Below are positions 15,646-24,132 of a stretch of DNA of 64,000 nt, one piece after another. Position 1 is the first letter of the stretch, and the number at the start of each line of letters is the position of its first letter. Source of the DNA: Pelagibius sp040217155 (GTDB lineage Bacteria > Pseudomonadota > Alphaproteobacteria > Kiloniellales > Kiloniellaceae); assembly GCA_040217155.1 (NCBI GenBank), contig JAVJNS010000035.1, positions 203,019 to 267,018 on the forward strand. Direction: 5' to 3'. The position numbers and the translations under genes were made by a program. The notes under the pieces are model-generated. The model saw only the letters and a program-made list of their open reading frames with translations, was not told the origin of the DNA and made no database searches.

Positions 15646-18600
15646 ATGGCAGACAAGAGCGCGCAAGCGCGATCCCGACTCATCGGCCAGATCGTCCAGG
15701 CGGTAGGCAAACGCCTCACCGCCGCCAAGGCCAAGCGCGCGGAAGTTTTTGTGCGGCAGTTCTTCGCCAACGTGCCGCCGGACGACCTGCGCGGCGAGTC
15801 CGCGGACAACCTTGCCGGAGGGGCACTGGCGCTTTGGGACAGCCTGCAGATGCGGCGTCCCGGCAAGGCGAGCCTGCGGGTCTACAACCCCGATCCGGAC
15901 AAGGACGGTTGGGAATCGCCGCACAGCATCGTTGAAATCATCAACGACGACATGCCGTTTCTGGTCGACTCGGTGGCCGCGGAGATCAACCGGGTCGAAG
16001 CCGAGGTACGGCTGGTGATCCATCCCATCATCAATCTGCGCCGCGACGACAAGGGCAAGCTGCTCGAACTGGCCGATTCAAAGACCAGGTCCACGTCCGG
16101 GACACGCCAGATGAGCGGCGAGTCGGTCATGCAGTTTCAGATCAGCGAGCAGACTGAAAAACAGCTCGCCGAGATCTCCAAGGGCATCGCCGCGGTGCTG
16201 AGCGACGTCCGTGCCGCCGTCGAGGACTGGACCACCATGCGCGAGCGCTGCCGCGAGGTGATCGCCGAACTCGAGACCCAGCCGCCGGTCTTGCCGGTGG
16301 CGGAGATTTCCGAGGGCCTTGAATTCCTGCGGTGGATGAACGACGACCACTTCACCTATCTCGGCTACCGCGAGTTCAGCTTTCACGGCAGCGGCGGAAA
16401 TGCCGTCACCAAGATTCACAAAACGCGGAGCATGGGTATTCTGCGCGATTCGGAGGTGCGCGTCTTCGACGGCCTGCGCAACCTGGGAAAGCTGCCGGCC
16501 GAAGTGCGCGACTTCGTGCGCCAGCCTCATCTGCTGCGTATTACCAAGGGAAACCGCCGCGCTACCGTGCATCGCCCGGTGCATCTCGACACCATTGCCG
16601 TGAAGGTCTTCGACGCCAAGGGCAAGGTCACCGGCGAACGTCTTTTCGTCGGCCTCTTCACGTCCATGGCTTATTCGCGCTCACCCAGCGAAATCCCCCT
16701 GTTGCGCCAGAAGGTCGAGGCGGTGCTCAAGCTTTCCGGCTTTTCGCCGCGCAGCCACGACGGCAAGGCGCTGATGCACATCCTCGAGAACTATCCGCGC
16801 GACGAATTGTTTCAGATACCCGTCGCCGAACTGCACCAGATCACCCTTGGCATCTTGAATCTGCAGGAGCGTCAGCGCACTGCGCTGTTCACGCGCCACG
16901 ATCCTTTTGAGCGTTTCGTATCCTGCATGGTGTTCGTGCCGCGCGACCGCTACGACACGGCTCTTCGACGCCAGATTCAAATCATCCTCTCCGAGGCGTA
17001 TGACGGTCACTGCGCAAACTTCTCGGCGCAGATGAGCGACGAGGTTCTGGCGCGTCTTCACGTCATCATCAAGACCAAGCCCGGCAAGATCCCCAAAGTC
17101 AACTTGACGAAGCTGGAGGAGCGTCTCGCCGAGGCGGCGCGGTCCTGGGCCGACCTGCTCGAGGAAGCGCTGATCAAGGCGGCCGGAGAGCAGTTCGGCA
17201 TCCGCGCCTTGCGGCGCTACGAGCGCGCTTTTCCACCCTCATTCCAGCGCGATTTCGACGCCACTACCGCGGTGGTGGACATTGGCCACATCGAAGAGGC
17301 GATTGCCGCCAACGACCTGTCCATGGACCTCTACCGCCCGGAAGGCGCGGCGCCGGAGGAACTGAACTTCAAGATCTTCGTGCTCGACGAACCGGTGCCG
17401 CTTTCCGACATTCTGCCGATGCTCGAAAACATGGGGCTCAAGGTGATCGGCGAAGTGCCGTACGACGTCGATCTGCCGGGCCGTGAGGCCCCAGTCTGGA
17501 TTCACGACTTCAGCATGGTGGCCGAGGGCGCCGCGGCGATCGATCTGGACGGCGTTCGCGAAGCCTTCCATGAGGCCTTCGCGCGTGTCTGGCACCGGCG
17601 CATGGAGGATGACGGCTTCAACAGGCTGGTGCTGCATGCCGGCCTGACGGCCCGGGAAGTCATCGTGCTGCGGGCCTATTGCAAGTACCTGCGCCAGGCG
17701 CGCATTCCCTTCAGCCAGGCCTACATGGAAACCACGCTGGCGCGAAACCTCAAACTCACGCGCCTGCTGGTCGACCTCTTCCTGGCCCGCTTCGACCCGC
17801 GCCTGGCCAAGGACGCGGCAAAGCGCAGCAAGAAACTTGCGGCCGAAATCGAGGCCAGTCTGGAACAGGTCTCCAACCTCGATGAAGACCGCATCATCAG
17901 ACGCTATCTCAATCTGATCCTCTCGACCTTGCGCACCAACTTCTTCCAGCCGGCCGAGGACGGCGGCGAGAAGGTCTACTGTTCATTCAAATTCGACTCC
18001 CGCGCCATCGAGGAACTGCCGCAGCCGCAGCCGCTGCGCGAAATCTTCGTTTACAGCCCGGCGGTGGAAGGGGTGCACCTGCGTTTCGGCATGGTGGCCC
18101 GCGGCGGCCTGCGCTGGTCCGACCGGCCGGAGGACTTCCGCACCGAAGTGCTGGGTCTGGTGAAGGCACAGCAGGTCAAGAACACGGTCATCGTACCGGT
18201 CGGATCCAAGGGCGGTTTCGTCATGAAGCGGCCGCCGCCGCCGCAGGACGGGCGCGACGCTTTCATCGCCGCCGGCATCGAGTGCTACAAGACCTTCATC
18301 CGCGGCTTGCTCGACATTACCGACAACCTGAACCGCGGGCGTCTGGTGGCGCCGAAGAAGGTGGTGCGCTACGACCAGGACGATCCCTATCTGGTGGTCG
18401 CCGCCGACAAGGGCACGGCCACTTTTTCGGACATCGCCAACGGTGTCTCGGCGGACTACGGATTCTGGTTGGACGACGCCTTCGCCTCCGGCGGTTCGGC
18501 GGGCTACGACCACAAGAAAATGGGCATCACCGCGCGCGGCGCCTGGGAGTGCGTGAAGCGTCACTTCCGCGAGCTCGGCAAGAACATCCAAAAAGAGGAC

Positions 18601-20511
18601 TTCACCTGTATCGGCTGCGGCGACATGTCGGGCGACGTCTTCGGCAACGGCATGCTGCTGTCCAAGCACATCCTGATGGTCGGGGCCTTCAACCACATGC
18701 ACATCTTCGTCGACCCGGCCCCTGATCCGGCGCGGACCTGGGAAGAGCGCAACCGCCTCTTCGCCCTGCCGCGCTCATCCTGGACCGACTATAACCAGGA
18801 GCTGATCTCCAAGGGCGGCGGCATCTTCGAGCGCAGCGCCAAGTCGATCAAGGTGACGCCGGAGATGAAACAACTCTTCGATATCGCCAAGGACAGCGTG
18901 ACGCCGAACGACCTCATTCAGTCAATGCTGCTGGCCGAGGTCGAACTGCTGTGGTTCGGCGGTATCGGGACCTACGTCAAGTCAGCCGAGGAAAGCCACC
19001 TGGATGTCGGCGACCGCGCCAACGATGCACTGCGCATCAATGGCAAGCAGTTGCGCGCCAAGGTGATCGGTGAAGGCGCCAATCTCGGCGTCACCCAGCT
19101 CGGGCGCATCGAGTTCGGCGAACAGGGCGGGCGCTGCAACACCGACTTCATCGACAACTCCGCCGGCGTCGACTGCTCCGACCACGAGGTCAACATCAAG
19201 ATCCTGCTGGGCGATGTCGAGCAGGCCGGCAACATGACCCGAAAGCAGCGCAACAAACTGCTCGAGAAAATGACCGACGAAGTCGGCGAGCAGTGCCTGC
19301 GCGACAACTATCTGCAAAGCCAGGCGATCTCTGTCACCCATCAGCTTGGCGGCCATCTGCTCGACCGCTTCGCGCGCTTTATGCGGGCTTTGGAAAAAGA
19401 CGGGCAGCTCAACCGCCGCATCGAGTATCTGCCCGACGATGAAGAAGTGCTCGAACGCATGAAGCGCGGCGAGGGCCTGACCCGGGCGGAGATTGCCGTG
19501 CTGCTGTCCTATTCCAAGCTGGTGCTCTACGACGAACTGCTGGCCTCGGACCTGCCGGACGACGGCTACTTCGCGGCGGATCTGACAAAGTATTTTCCAA
19601 AGCCTCTGCGCGAGCCCTACGCCACCCAGATCGGCCGCCATCGGCTGAAGCGCGAGATTGTGGTCACTGTGGTCAGCAACGACCTGATCAACCGGGTCGG
19701 CATCAATTTCGTGCACGAAGTGCGTGAGAAAACCGGCATGCCGCCTGACGAAGTGGTGAAGGCCTATATCATCGCCCGCGAGATCTTCGGCATGCGCGAT
19801 CTCTGGGCGGAGATCGAGGCACTCGACAACAAGGCGCCGGCGTTGCTGCAGTCACGCATGCTGGCGGAATGCGGCAGACTGGTCGAGCGTGAAACCGTCT
19901 GGTTCCTGCGCGAAATGGGCATTCCGCTCGACATCGCCGGAGAGATCGAACGCTACGGCGAGGGTGTGGCCACCTTGATCGCCCGCATCGAGTCCCTGCT
20001 CTCCGCGGCCGACCGCGAACTGCTCGACCGGCACAGCACACTCTTCGTCGAACAGGGGGCGCCGCCGCAACTCGCCCGGCGCATCGCCAGCCTGCCAATG
20101 TTGGCGCCGGCCTGCGATGTGGTGCGAATCGCCTCGACCCTGAAGTTGCCGGTAGAGAAGGTGGCGGAAGCCTACTTCACGATCGGCGAGCGCTTCGGCT
20201 TCGATTGGTTGCGCCGCTCCGCTGGCTCGCTCCCCACCGATACCGCCTGGGACAAGCTCGCGGTCTCTGCCATCGTCGACGATTTCTACGGCCATCAGAG
20301 CGAACTCACCACCAGGGTGCTCGACGGCGGTGGCAAAAGCAAAGCCGGTGCCGTGGTAACGCAGAAAGTGATCGACAACTGGTCGGCCGGCCGTGCCCCC
20401 TTGGTGACCCGAACCGAGCAGCTGCTGGATGAGTTGAAGGCGTCGGCCAATCCAGACTTCGCCATGCTGGCGGTGGCCAACCGGCAGATCAAGTCGATGG
20501 TGGCGGGTTAA
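15646..20511 (+). CDS. gdhZ: NAD-specific glutamate dehydrogenase, large (180-kDa) type
   Basis: 1621 residues, the expected size of the 180-kDa NAD-GDH class (Caulobacter GdhZ, Pseudomonas GdhB). It oxidises glutamate to 2-oxoglutarate and ammonium, the catabolic direction. N-terminal half: ACT-like and helical regions (EIINDDMPFLVDSVAAEINR, FTYLGYREFSFHG). Catalytic core about residues 810-1250: RGGLRWSDRPEDFRTEVLGLVKAQQ, VKNTVIVPVGSKGGF, CIGCGDMSGDVFGNGML, GVDCSDHEVNIKILL. ATG 15646 is chosen because GGGGGA precedes it by 8 nt; a GTG at 15580 is in frame but lacks a site. Stands alone; upstream repeats may be its operator. Complete, no frameshift seen. Confidence 0.96.
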   Translation: MADKSAQARSRLIGQIVQAVGKRLTAAKAKRAEVFVRQFFANVPPDDLRGESADNLAGGALALWDSLQMRRPGKASLRVYNPDPDKDGWESPHSIVEIINDDMPFLVDSVAAEINRVEAEVRLVIHPIINLRRDDKGKLLELADSKTRSTSGTRQMSGESVMQFQISEQTEKQLAEISKGIAAVLSDVRAAVEDWTTMRERCREVIAELETQPPVLPVAEISEGLEFLRWMNDDHFTYLGYREFSFHGSGGNAVTKIHKTRSMGILRDSEVRVFDGLRNLGKLPAEVRDFVRQPHLLRITKGNRRATVHRPVHLDTIAVKVFDAKGKVTGERLFVGLFTSMAYSRSPSEIPLLRQKVEAVLKLSGFSPRSHDGKALMHILENYPRDELFQIPVAELHQITLGILNLQERQRTALFTRHDPFERFVSCMVFVPRDRYDTALRRQIQIILSEAYDGHCANFSAQMSDEVLARLHVIIKTKPGKIPKVNLTKLEERLAEAARSWADLLEEALIKAAGEQFGIRALRRYERAFPPSFQRDFDATTAVVDIGHIEEAIAANDLSMDLYRPEGAAPEELNFKIFVLDEPVPLSDILPMLENMGLKVIGEVPYDVDLPGREAPVWIHDFSMVAEGAAAIDLDGVREAFHEAFARVWHRRMEDDGFNRLVLHAGLTAREVIVLRAYCKYLRQARIPFSQAYMETTLARNLKLTRLLVDLFLARFDPRLAKDAAKRSKKLAAEIEASLEQVSNLDEDRIIRRYLNLILSTLRTNFFQPAEDGGEKVYCSFKFDSRAIEELPQPQPLREIFVYSPAVEGVHLRFGMVARGGLRWSDRPEDFRTEVLGLVKAQQVKNTVIVPVGSKGGFVMKRPPPPQDGRDAFIAAGIECYKTFIRGLLDITDNLNRGRLVAPKKVVRYDQDDPYLVVAADKGTATFSDIANGVSADYGFWLDDAFASGGSAGYDHKKMGITARGAWECVKRHFRELGKNIQKEDFTCIGCGDMSGDVFGNGMLLSKHILMVGAFNHMHIFVDPAPDPARTWEERNRLFALPRSSWTDYNQELISKGGGIFERSAKSIKVTPEMKQLFDIAKDSVTPNDLIQSMLLAEVELLWFGGIGTYVKSAEESHLDVGDRANDALRINGKQLRAKVIGEGANLGVTQLGRIEFGEQGGRCNTDFIDNSAGVDCSDHEVNIKILLGDVEQAGNMTRKQRNKLLEKMTDEVGEQCLRDNYLQSQAISVTHQLGGHLLDRFARFMRALEKDGQLNRRIEYLPDDEEVLERMKRGEGLTRAEIAVLLSYSKLVLYDELLASDLPDDGYFAADLTKYFPKPLREPYATQIGRHRLKREIVVTVVSNDLINRVGINFVHEVREKTGMPPDEVVKAYIIAREIFGMRDLWAEIEALDNKAPALLQSRMLAECGRLVERETVWFLREMGIPLDIAGEIERYGEGVATLIARIESLLSAADRELLDRHSTLFVEQGAPPQLARRIASLPMLAPACDVVRIASTLKLPVEKVAEAYFTIGERFGFDWLRRSAGSLPTDTAWDKLAVSAIVDDFYGHQSELTTRVLDGGGKSKAGAVVTQKVIDNWSAGRAPLVTRTEQLLDELKASANPDFAMLAVANRQIKSMVAG

Positions 20512-20527
20512 GACCTATGCTCGCGGT

Positions 20528-20935
20528 TCAAACCCTGGCAACTTCGACGGCGAGGCCGCGGGCAAGGGAATTGCTGACGGTCGATGTCGCCTTCGCCTGG
20601 GTGATGACGGCCTGAATGTCGGCTTCCGCTTCCGCCGCCGTGGCGTTGACCGCCATCCGCGCGGCAGTGGCCAACGGGGGATCACCGGAGAGTTCGAGGG
20701 TGACGTCCACCGACAGGCTGGTCAGTTCGATTCCCTGGGCCGTAGCGACATAGTGCAGGTCGTTGCAGAAGCAGCCGCCGATGGCCAGGGCCAGCAGTTC
20801 GCCGCCGTTGAAGCCCAGGCCGCCGCCACGGGCGACGCCTGGTGGGCGGTCGACGGTCAGGCTATGCGGACCGGACCAGCCGATCGCTGCGGCGGTGTCC
20901 GGAACGCTGCGCAGCTTGATGCTTATTTCGGGCAA
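20528..20935 (-). CDS. OsmC-family protein with one redox cysteine site
   Basis: A 135-residue OsmC/Ohr-fold protein. The first peroxidatic Cys region is AIGGCFCNDLHY (Cys55, Cys57); the second conserved Cys, normally before V-S, is Ser118 here (ATSTVSNSL). Hence the usual Cys-Cys peroxidase couple is incomplete, so thiol-dependent peroxide reduction is doubtful. Overlaps neither neighbour; ends 16 nt from the gdh stop, convergent. Confidence 0.85.
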   Translation of the reverse strand: MPEISIKLRSVPDTAAAIGWSGPHSLTVDRPPGVARGGGLGFNGGELLALAIGGCFCNDLHYVATAQGIELTSLSVDVTLELSGDPPLATAARMAVNATAAEAEADIQAVITQAKATSTVSNSLARGLAVEVARV

Positions 20936-20959
20936 CTTCGTGCTCCTTCTCTTGCCGGG

Positions 20960-21274
20960 CTATTCGATACGCACGGCGGTGCCGTTGGCGGAGACCATCA
21001 GCATGGACTCGCCGACCACTTCGTAGTCCAGGTCGACCGCGACAACGGCATTGGCGCCCAAGGCCTCGGCCTCGCCGATCATATCCGCGATGGCATGCTC
21101 CTTGGCGCCGCGCAGGGCCGCTTCGTAGCCTCCGGCGCGGCCGCCGACGACGTCGCGGACCCGGGCGAAGATGTCGCGAAAGACGTTGGCCCCGACAATG
21201 GCGTCCCCCGAGGCAATGCCAAAGTACTCCACGATCCTCCTGCCTTCGATACCATCGGTCGTGACGATCAGCAT
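20960..21274 (-). CDS. YbjQ/UPF0145 family protein
   Basis: 104 residues forming one YbjQ-like domain, known to assemble as a pentamer and annotated as putative heavy-metal binding. Motifs: MLIVTTDGIEGRRIVEYFGIASGDAIVGANVFRDIFARVRDVVGGRAGGYE and ALGANAVVAVDLDYEVV. AGAGGG precedes ATG 21274; the longer frame to 21523 is not supported. Upstream of the OsmC gene by 24 nt, possibly cotranscribed. Confidence 0.9.
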   Translation of the reverse strand: MLIVTTDGIEGRRIVEYFGIASGDAIVGANVFRDIFARVRDVVGGRAGGYEAALRGAKEHAIADMIGEAEALGANAVVAVDLDYEVVGESMLMVSANGTAVRIE

Positions 21275-21414
21275 AAGGCCCTCTTGTTCGCATGACGGAT
21301 CGTTCAGCGTACACTGCTTGAGCCCCTGTGAGAAAGCTGCTAGCCCGCAAGACAATCCGGGCGGCGTGGCGTCCCGGTATCGATGGCCGGTGATGGCCGT
21401 TGAGGAGAGAATCG

Positions 21415-22752
21415 ATGGCCGCCGATCCGACGTCCGCTGCCACGGCCCCGCCGCCACGCCGTTCCTGGCAGGGTCCGCGTGGACCGGCACTGGCCTGGTG
21501 CCTCTACGATTGGGCGAACTCATCCTACCCGACGGTCATCGTCACCTTCGTCTTTGCGGCTTACTTCACCCAGGGTGTGGCGACCTCGCCGGCGGAAGGC
21601 ACCGGTCAATGGGGGCTGATGCTCAGCCTGTCCGGCCTCGCCCTCGCGGTCTTGGCGCCGATCTTCGGGGCGATCGCCGACCAGGGCGGCGGACGCAGGC
21701 CGTGGGTCGCCGTCTTCACGGCCGTGGCCGTCGCCAGCGCCACCGGTCTGTGGTGGATCGAACCCGATCCGCGTTTTATGTTTGCGGCTTTGCTGCTGGT
21801 CGCCGTCGGCAACACCGCCTTCGAGTTCGGCCAGGTGTTTTACAACGCCATGCTGCCCGAGATAGCGCCGCCCAGCCATCTCGGGCGGCTTTCCGGCTGG
21901 GCCGGCGGCATCGGGTACGCCGGCGGCTTGGCCTGTCTGACGCTTTGCCTGCTGCTCTTCATCCTGCCGGCGGTGCCGCTCTTTGGCCTCGACAAGCAGC
22001 AAGTCGAGGAGGTGCGCATCACCGGCCCCTTCGTCGGTCTGTGGTTCGCGGTCTTTGCCCTGCCGCTGTTTCTCGTGGTCCGCGAGCGACCGCAGGATTT
22101 CCGGCCGGGCAGCGCTGTTCGCGACGGCCTGAGCAGCCTGTGGCGCACTCTGAAGCTACTGCCGCGCCACGGTCAAAGCGGACAATTCCTGCTGGCGCGG
22201 ATGCTCTACACCGACGGCCTGAATACGCTCTTCGCCTTTGGGGGTATCTATGCCGCCGGCAGTTTCGGCATGACGTTCCAGGAAATCCTGATTTTCGGCA
22301 TTCTGCTGAACGTCACCGCCGGACTCGGCGCCTTTGCTTTCGCCTGGATCGACGATTTGGTCGGCGCCAAGTTCACCATCCTGTTTTCTCTGGCGGCGCT
22401 AACCCTGCTGGGCTGCGCCATTCTGCTTATCGAAGACCAGGTCTGGTTCTATGTGCTGGGCTGCGGCATCGGCGCCTTCATCGGCCCGGCACAAACGGCC
22501 AGCCGTTCCTTCATGGCGCGTATCGCGCCGCCGGACCTGCGCGCAGAATTCTTCGGTCTCTATGCGTTGTCAGGCAAAGCGACCGCTTTTCTCGGGCCTG
22601 CCCTGGTCGGTTGGGTCACAGTCTGGGCCGACAGCCAGCGTCTCGGCATGGCGACGATCCTGGTGTTCTTTCTGGCCGGATTCGCCCTGATGCTGCGGCT
22701 GCAAGACCCGCAGCGGCGGCCCGCCGGGAGCGCCGCTCAGCAGCAGGGCTGA
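21415..22752 (+). CDS. UMF1/Atg22-family MFS permease
   Basis: A 445-residue major facilitator of the UMF1 (VPS22/Atg22-like) group with about 12 membrane helices. N-terminal WCLYDWANSSYPTVIVTFVFAAYF is the diagnostic UMF1 motif, and GAIADQGGGRRPWV is the loop 2-3 motif. Related proteins export amino acids or similar solutes; the substrate is unknown. GAGGAGAG sits before ATG 21415. Its end overlaps the convergent small gene by 16 nt. Confidence 0.9.
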   Translation: MAADPTSAATAPPPRRSWQGPRGPALAWCLYDWANSSYPTVIVTFVFAAYFTQGVATSPAEGTGQWGLMLSLSGLALAVLAPIFGAIADQGGGRRPWVAVFTAVAVASATGLWWIEPDPRFMFAALLLVAVGNTAFEFGQVFYNAMLPEIAPPSHLGRLSGWAGGIGYAGGLACLTLCLLLFILPAVPLFGLDKQQVEEVRITGPFVGLWFAVFALPLFLVVRERPQDFRPGSAVRDGLSSLWRTLKLLPRHGQSGQFLLARMLYTDGLNTLFAFGGIYAAGSFGMTFQEILIFGILLNVTAGLGAFAFAWIDDLVGAKFTILFSLAALTLLGCAILLIEDQVWFYVLGCGIGAFIGPAQTASRSFMARIAPPDLRAEFFGLYALSGKATAFLGPALVGWVTVWADSQRLGMATILVFFLAGFALMLRLQDPQRRPAGSAAQQQG

Positions 22753-22922
22753 CGCTGTCCAGCAAAGCGCAGACTGCGCAGGCTGCAGCCGCCGACCAGA
22801 TAGCGGAACGCGCGCTGCAGGCCGGCGCGCATGGCTTGGCTCTGCAGCAGCCGTCCCCGGTTGATGAACGTATCGATGTCGGCCCTGGTGAGGTCCGAGC
22901 CTTCATATCCGATGGAGGTCAT
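22737..22922 (-). CDS. Small protein, unknown function (61 aa)
   Basis: Supported mainly by a strong ribosome site (AGGAGACAGGAC before ATG 22922) and its place divergent from lysR. Sequence is a polar head (MTSIGYEGSDLTRADIDTFI) and a basic amphipathic helix with NRGRLLQSQAMRAGLQRAFRYL, ending in Cys-Cys. The arginine-rich helix recalls small DUF1127-like alphaproteobacterial proteins, but the match is too weak to name. Last 16 nt overlap the MFS gene. Confidence 0.5.
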   Translation of the reverse strand: MTSIGYEGSDLTRADIDTFINRGRLLQSQAMRAGLQRAFRYLVGGCSLRSLRFAGQRQPCC

Positions 22923-23047
22923 GTCCTGTCTCCTGGCTTGGTAAGAATGGCGACCTTGTTTGACGAGGAATCTATGACCGTTCCTTTCGATTGATAATTC
23001 GGCAATACGGCATATGATTTGTGCCTTGTGGGATAAGAAGGGCGGCG

Positions 23048-23935
23048 ATGGACGCTATCGAAGGGCTTCCGGTCTTTGTCCGCACCGTGCGGGAAGGCAG
23101 TTTCTCGGCCGCCGCCCGGGCGCTCGACCTCACGCCCTCGGCGGTCAGCAAGCAGATCGGCCGGTTGGAGGATCGCCTCGCGGTGCGGCTGTTCAACCGC
23201 ACCACCCGCCGGCTCAACTTGACCGAGGAGGGGGCGGCGTTTTACGAGCGGGCCAGCCGCATCCTGGCCGATCTGGAGGACGCGGCGGAAGCCGTTTCCA
23301 GCCTCAAGGCGGTTCCGCGCGGGCGTCTCAGGGTTACCATGCCGACCGCCTTTGGCATTCTCCACCTGTTGCCGGCGCTGCCGGGCTACCTCGACCGCCA
23401 TCCGGAGGTGACGCTGGAGATCGATCTCAATGACCGTTTCGTAAACATGATCGAGGAAGGCTTCGACCTCGCCCTGCGGATCGGCGACCTGGAGGACTCC
23501 AGCCTCATCGGCCGCCGCCTGGCGGCCAACCGCCGGGTCATGGCCGCCGCCCCGTCCTATCTGGCCGGGCGCACGGCGCCCGCCAGCACGGCCGACCTGG
23601 CAGAGCACAACTGCCTGATCTACACCTACCGCGCCCAGCGCCACGACTGGCACCTGACCGACGACAAGGGGCGCCAAAGCGTGGTCACCGTGAAGGGCAA
23701 TCTGGAAACCAACAACCCGATGATGCTGCGCGCCTCGGCCCTGGCCGGCCTCGGCGTGGCGTTGCTGCCGCTATGGATCATCGGGCCGGATATCAAAGCC
23801 GGACGTCTGGTCCAGCTGCTGCCGGACTACCACTGGCCGGACAGCGCCATCCACGCGGTCTATCCGCCGGGGCGCCACCTCTCCGCCAAGGTGCGCAGCT
23901 TCGTCGACTTCCTGATCGCGCAGTTCGCGGAGTAG
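23048..23935 (+). CDS. LysR-family transcriptional regulator
   Basis: 295 residues. HTH: FVRTVREGSFSAAARALDLTPSAVSKQIGRLEDRLAVRLFNRTTRRLNLTEEG (about 10-62), then the LysR substrate domain (RGRLRVTMPTAFGILHLLPALPGYLDRHPEVTLEIDLNDRFVNMIEEGFDLALRIGDLEDSSLIGRRL), the PA2877-like 'DLALRIG' clade. ATG 23048 follows AGAAGGG; a frame from 23021 lacks a site. The stop is followed within 8 nt by an inverted-repeat element. The divergent 61-aa gene is the nearest candidate target. Confidence 0.92.
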   Translation: MDAIEGLPVFVRTVREGSFSAAARALDLTPSAVSKQIGRLEDRLAVRLFNRTTRRLNLTEEGAAFYERASRILADLEDAAEAVSSLKAVPRGRLRVTMPTAFGILHLLPALPGYLDRHPEVTLEIDLNDRFVNMIEEGFDLALRIGDLEDSSLIGRRLAANRRVMAAAPSYLAGRTAPASTADLAEHNCLIYTYRAQRHDWHLTDDKGRQSVVTVKGNLETNNPMMLRASALAGLGVALLPLWIIGPDIKAGRLVQLLPDYHWPDSAIHAVYPPGRHLSAKVRSFVDFLIAQFAE

Positions 23936-23942
23936 GAACGGC

Positions 23943-24132
23943 TTAACGCACTTTGCGCCCAATTTGAACCATTCTGCCGGAGCGGATTTGCGAGCGGCGG
24001 GCGCCCACTGCGTCGGCAGGCTTGCCCGATGCGCCGCATCGCCCGGGGAACTTCAGGGGGCGCCTGCCTCCTGACGGATCGCCGCACCGCTCAAAAACAG
24101 AATAGAGTCAAATTGGGCGCAAAGCGCTTTAG
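23943..24132. repeat. Inverted-repeat element, copy A (190 bp)
   Basis: Left end GCACTTTGCGCCCAATTTGA (23948-23967, continuing to CATTCTG) and right end, inverted, GCGCTTTGCGCCCAATTTGA (24127-24108), nearly identical over about 29 bp including the inner ATTCTG. The core shares long identical runs (CGTCGGCAGGCTTGCCCGAT, GACGGATCGCCGCACCGCTC) with copy B at 63713-64000. No coding capacity. It fills the whole space between the lysR stop and purH, and its right end contains the purH stop codon. Type (MITE, REP-like or retained hairpin element) is not identified. Confidence 0.8.
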
